The notes beneath the pieces were generated by a model. That model was given only the letters and a program-made list of their open reading frames with translations, was not told where the DNA came from and ran no database searches. A stretch of DNA of 50,101 nt from assembly GCA_037133095.1 (NCBI GenBank), contig JBAXOT010000011.1, positions 1-50,101 of the forward strand. Reading direction: 5' to 3'. A program made the position numbers and the translations under genes. The stretch is from CAIMZW01 sp037133095. Lineage in GTDB: Bacteria > Actinomycetota > Actinomycetes > Nanopelagicales > Nanopelagicaceae. This document shows, piece by piece, positions 48,217 to 50,101 of this stretch. How positions within the stretch are numbered: position 1 is the stretch's first letter; every line of letters starts with the position of its first letter.

Positions 48217-50101
48217 TTAGGAAACCGTGACCTCGACTCGGCGGTTAAGGAACATACCGGCGGGACTCAGATTGGATGCAATTGGACTCTTCTCGGCCTT
48301 TCCAGAGGTTGTGATCTTCACACCGTACTTCGAAAGCGCCTTTGAAAGATATTTTGCAACCTCGGCCGAACGGGCTGCGGAGAGCTTTTGATTATCAAAA
48401 ACTCCAAAACCAGCGCTATCCGTATATCCAATCAGTACCACTTTCTTAAAGCCATGCTTGATTATCGATGCGATGACACTATCTAGAATCTTGAGAGATG
48501 CCGCAAGTAACTTTGACGAACCAGTGTCGAAGTTGACGTTCGCCAAACTGATTGGGTCTTGAACCAAATGGACGAGCGTCGTCGTCACAACCCCATCGGC
48601 ATCAGTAACGACCATTGTCACCTTGTCATTCGGTCCAACAATCACTGGCAATTTAATTTGTCCGGTTGCGGAGATCGTTGCATCTACCAGAACGCCATTA
48701 ACGAAGATTTGAACGGTTTGAGTTCCTTCAGGAATCTGAAGTTGCAAGACCTGGGTAATCGGAACGATCTGATTTGGAATGATCTTCTTTTCAGCACCAG
48801 TTGTAGTTACCTCACCTTTAACCTCAGTAGGCGTCGAAGTATCTGGTGTCGGGGTTGGAGTCGGGGTTGGAGTCGGTGCAACTTTCTGCCAGGTGGCATA
48901 TAAATTCAAGTTTGATTCCAAAGTCAGAGACGCACCGGGTGCAGAAGAGATACCACTTCCGTCTGCCAAAGTATTCCAAGCAGTAAACGTGTTCCCAGTG
49001 CTCTGGAATGTATTTTCAGATATCTGGATAGGGGCAGAACCAGTCACGAAAATCTGGTTAGCGGGACCACTGCCTCCATCCGAGCCGGTGCCAACATAAG
49101 TGACTTGGTACGAATTCGCACTCCAGATTGCATAGAGAGTAAGCGCGAGATCGTTGGTTAGAGCAATCACTTGGGAATTCGTATAGCTCACTCCGGCACC
49201 GCTTGCCTGAGAGTTCCAGCCTGAAAAGGAGTACCCAGTTCGAGCAAAACTATTTGCACGAAGCGTGACCGAAAGTCCGTCGCAATTCTGAGATCCCATA
49301 GATCCCGTTCCACCATTTGCGGAATAGGAAATCACACAACTATAAGTTATGAGAACCCAGGTCGCGGTGAAAGTCACGTTGGCATACGAAATCGCATACT
49401 TTGCACCACTATTGAAGACTAAATGGCCATCATTCCAGCCAATAAATCGGTAGCCAACTTTTGAAAGGCTGCTCGGAGTAGGGAGCACCAGAAGTGCACC
49501 CGCTTGCAGAACCGCAGCCACAGGAGGAGTTCCTTGTGCGCCACCATCCAAATATGTCACTGCATAAACGACGATGGGTGCCACATAGTTCAAGGTCCAG
49601 ATGGCATAAAGCGTGGTGCTGGAGGTGAAGGCGTAAGTTGCGTTGTTGGAATAAGCCAAGACTCCACCAGCGCTGAGTGACCAACCACCGAAGCTGTAGC
49701 CACTCTTGCTGAAGCCGTTGCTCGTTAAGTTGGCAGAGGTCGCAGATACTTGACTATTCATCGAACCCGAGCCGGTATTCGCGTCAAAGGTGACGGTGTA
49801 CTCGGTGGGTGCTACGTAGTTAAGCGTCCAGATGGCATAAAGCGTGGTACTCGAAGTGAAGGAGTAAGTAGCGCCATTGAGAAATTCAATCTCTCCATTT
49901 GAGGTCAGCGACCAACCGGCGAAGCTGTAACCCTCTTTGCTAAAGCCATTGCTACTGAGAGCGGCAGAAGAGGCAGAGACTTGGTCATTCATGGAGCCCG
50001 TGCCGGTATTCGCGTTAAATGTGACGGTGTACTCGGTGGGTGCCCCAGAGTTCAACGTCCAGATTGCATAGAGCGTGGCATCGCCAGTTGTAAAGTCATA
50101 A
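48217..50101 (-). CDS. Surface protein with InlB/Flg_new-type repeats and OmpA-like domain, 5' end cut by window edge
   Basis: The reading frame is open to position 50100, so the true start lies outside; at least 627 residues are visible. From the N-terminal side there are at least five full repeats (typical unit: YTVTFDANTGSGSMNSQV, SKSGYSFGGWSL, TSSTTLYAIWTLN) of the Listeria-Bacteroides repeat family. A TPTPTPTP linker, a small beta domain and a C-terminal OmpA-like domain follow (NVNFDTGSSKLL, LIGYTDSAG, KLSAARSAEVAKYLSKAL, NRRVEVTV). The OmpA-like fold binds peptidoglycan, so the repeats are probably displayed from the wall. The C-terminus is the OmpA domain, so no LPXTG motif. Confidence 0.9.
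   Translation of the reverse strand, partial: YDFTTGDATLYAIWTLNSGAPTEYTVTFNANTGTGSMNDQVSASSAALSSNGFSKEGYSFAGWSLTSNGEIEFLNGATYSFTSSTTLYAIWTLNYVAPTEYTVTFDANTGSGSMNSQVSATSANLTSNGFSKSGYSFGGWSLSAGGVLAYSNNATYAFTSSTTLYAIWTLNYVAPIVVYAVTYLDGGAQGTPPVAAVLQAGALLVLPTPSSLSKVGYRFIGWNDGHLVFNSGAKYAISYANVTFTATWVLITYSCVISYSANGGTGSMGSQNCDGLSVTLRANSFARTGYSFSGWNSQASGAGVSYTNSQVIALTNDLALTLYAIWSANSYQVTYVGTGSDGGSGPANQIFVTGSAPIQISENTFQSTGNTFTAWNTLADGSGISSAPGASLTLESNLNLYATWQKVAPTPTPTPTPTPDTSTPTEVKGEVTTTGAEKKIIPNQIVPITQVLQLQIPEGTQTVQIFVNGVLVDATISATGQIKLPVIVGPNDKVTMVVTDADGVVTTTLVHLVQDPISLANVNFDTGSSKLLAASLKILDSVIASIIKHGFKKVVLIGYTDSAGFGVFDNQKLSAARSAEVAKYLSKALSKYGVKITTSGKAEKSPIASNLSPAGMFLNRRVEVTVS
49595..50101 (-). repeat. 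231-bp tandem repeats in the surface protein gene
   Basis: The start of the unit (GTCCAGAT then GCATA) is found at 49595, 49826 and 50057, a period of 231 bp or 77 residues, and the third copy runs off the window. Near identity of adjacent copies suggests recent duplication or ongoing recombination. Confidence 0.85.

Noticed and set aside
1..50101. CRISPR arrays, insertion sequences, integrase or phage genes
   Set aside because: No regularly spaced short repeats with unique spacers and no transposase- or integrase-like protein were seen anywhere in the window.

Overview
The window looks like a chromosome segment from a member of the Actinomycetes (high-GC Gram-positive lineage) with unusually moderate base composition and tight gene packing. 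Most neighbouring genes overlap by ATGA, TTGA or TAATG, no gap without a gene exceeds about 200 bp, and GTG and TTG starts are common. The lineage is indicated by two mycothiol genes (mshA, mshD), CarD, a GlnR-type regulator, an LpqE-like lipoprotein, DUF1416 next to a rhodanese, and gene order that matches mycobacteria in several places (mutT1-ppk; carD-ispD and ispF-cysS-rlmB; mshA-YbjN-gpm-senX3-regX3; sseC-cysA-thioredoxin-glnR-mshD). The compactness would suit a streamlined, perhaps planktonic, actinomycete, but the species cannot be fixed from this sequence.

Left part (1-7.9 kb): a partial tRNA-Thr, then polyphosphate turnover (Ppx/GppA, a MutT1-type Nudix-phosphatase fusion, Ppk), then a leftward operon ptsH-ispF-cysS-rlmB-SGNH hydrolase.

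7.9-20.9 kb, almost all rightward: a metabolic block. It starts with a TPP-dependent 2-oxoacid dehydrogenase (E1 alpha, E1 beta, and an E2 whose acyltransferase active-site histidine is missing). PTS Enzyme I, a SorC-family regulator, GutM and a full glucitol-type PTS permease follow, with the usual EIIBC protein split into separate IIC and IIB genes. An unassigned COG4091-type oxidoreductase ends the run. Together with ptsH this is a complete PTS, from Enzyme I to permease, at one locus; the substrate is probably a polyol but is unknown. The block then has a small repeat protein, a functional-looking IspD, a zinc-ribbon protein, an aldo/keto reductase and an acetyltransferase, and ends at a strong terminator. 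The block lies between carD-ispD-like and ispF-cysS-rlmB, which are contiguous in mycobacteria, and a tRNA-3'-end-like fragment sits at its right junction. The IspD homologue left beside carD has lost the catalytic motifs.

21-29 kb: carD, an lpqE-like lipoprotein, the RegX3/SenX3-type phosphate two-component pair (the kinase lacks membrane segments), phoU, gpmA, a YbjN protein, mshA and a type II asparaginase-family protein. 29-36 kb: nitrobindin, DsrE, YgfZ, Fur, DUF1416, rhodanese, DUF4395, thioredoxin, GlnR and MshD, a redox, sulfur and mycothiol neighbourhood with two very small membrane-protein candidates.

36-41 kb: a class-III aminotransferase and a YceI protein diverge from a region with two copies of a MarR-like operator. 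Small sugar-metabolism genes follow (mutarotase-like, PfkB kinase, UPF0303, aldo/keto reductase).

41-50 kb, all leftward and directed to the cell surface: a MacA/MacB-type ABC export or stress module, an ApbE/FMN-binding/ferric-reductase-like transmembrane electron-transfer module, and a large surface protein that runs off the right edge, built of 77-residue InlB/Flg_new-type repeats plus a C-terminal OmpA-like domain. Longer intergenic stretches (12781-12955, 14317-14453, 15610-15736, 20814-20972, 24607-24748, 33140-33332, 36784-36937) hold the regulatory sites listed; in 48047-48216 nothing convincing was found.
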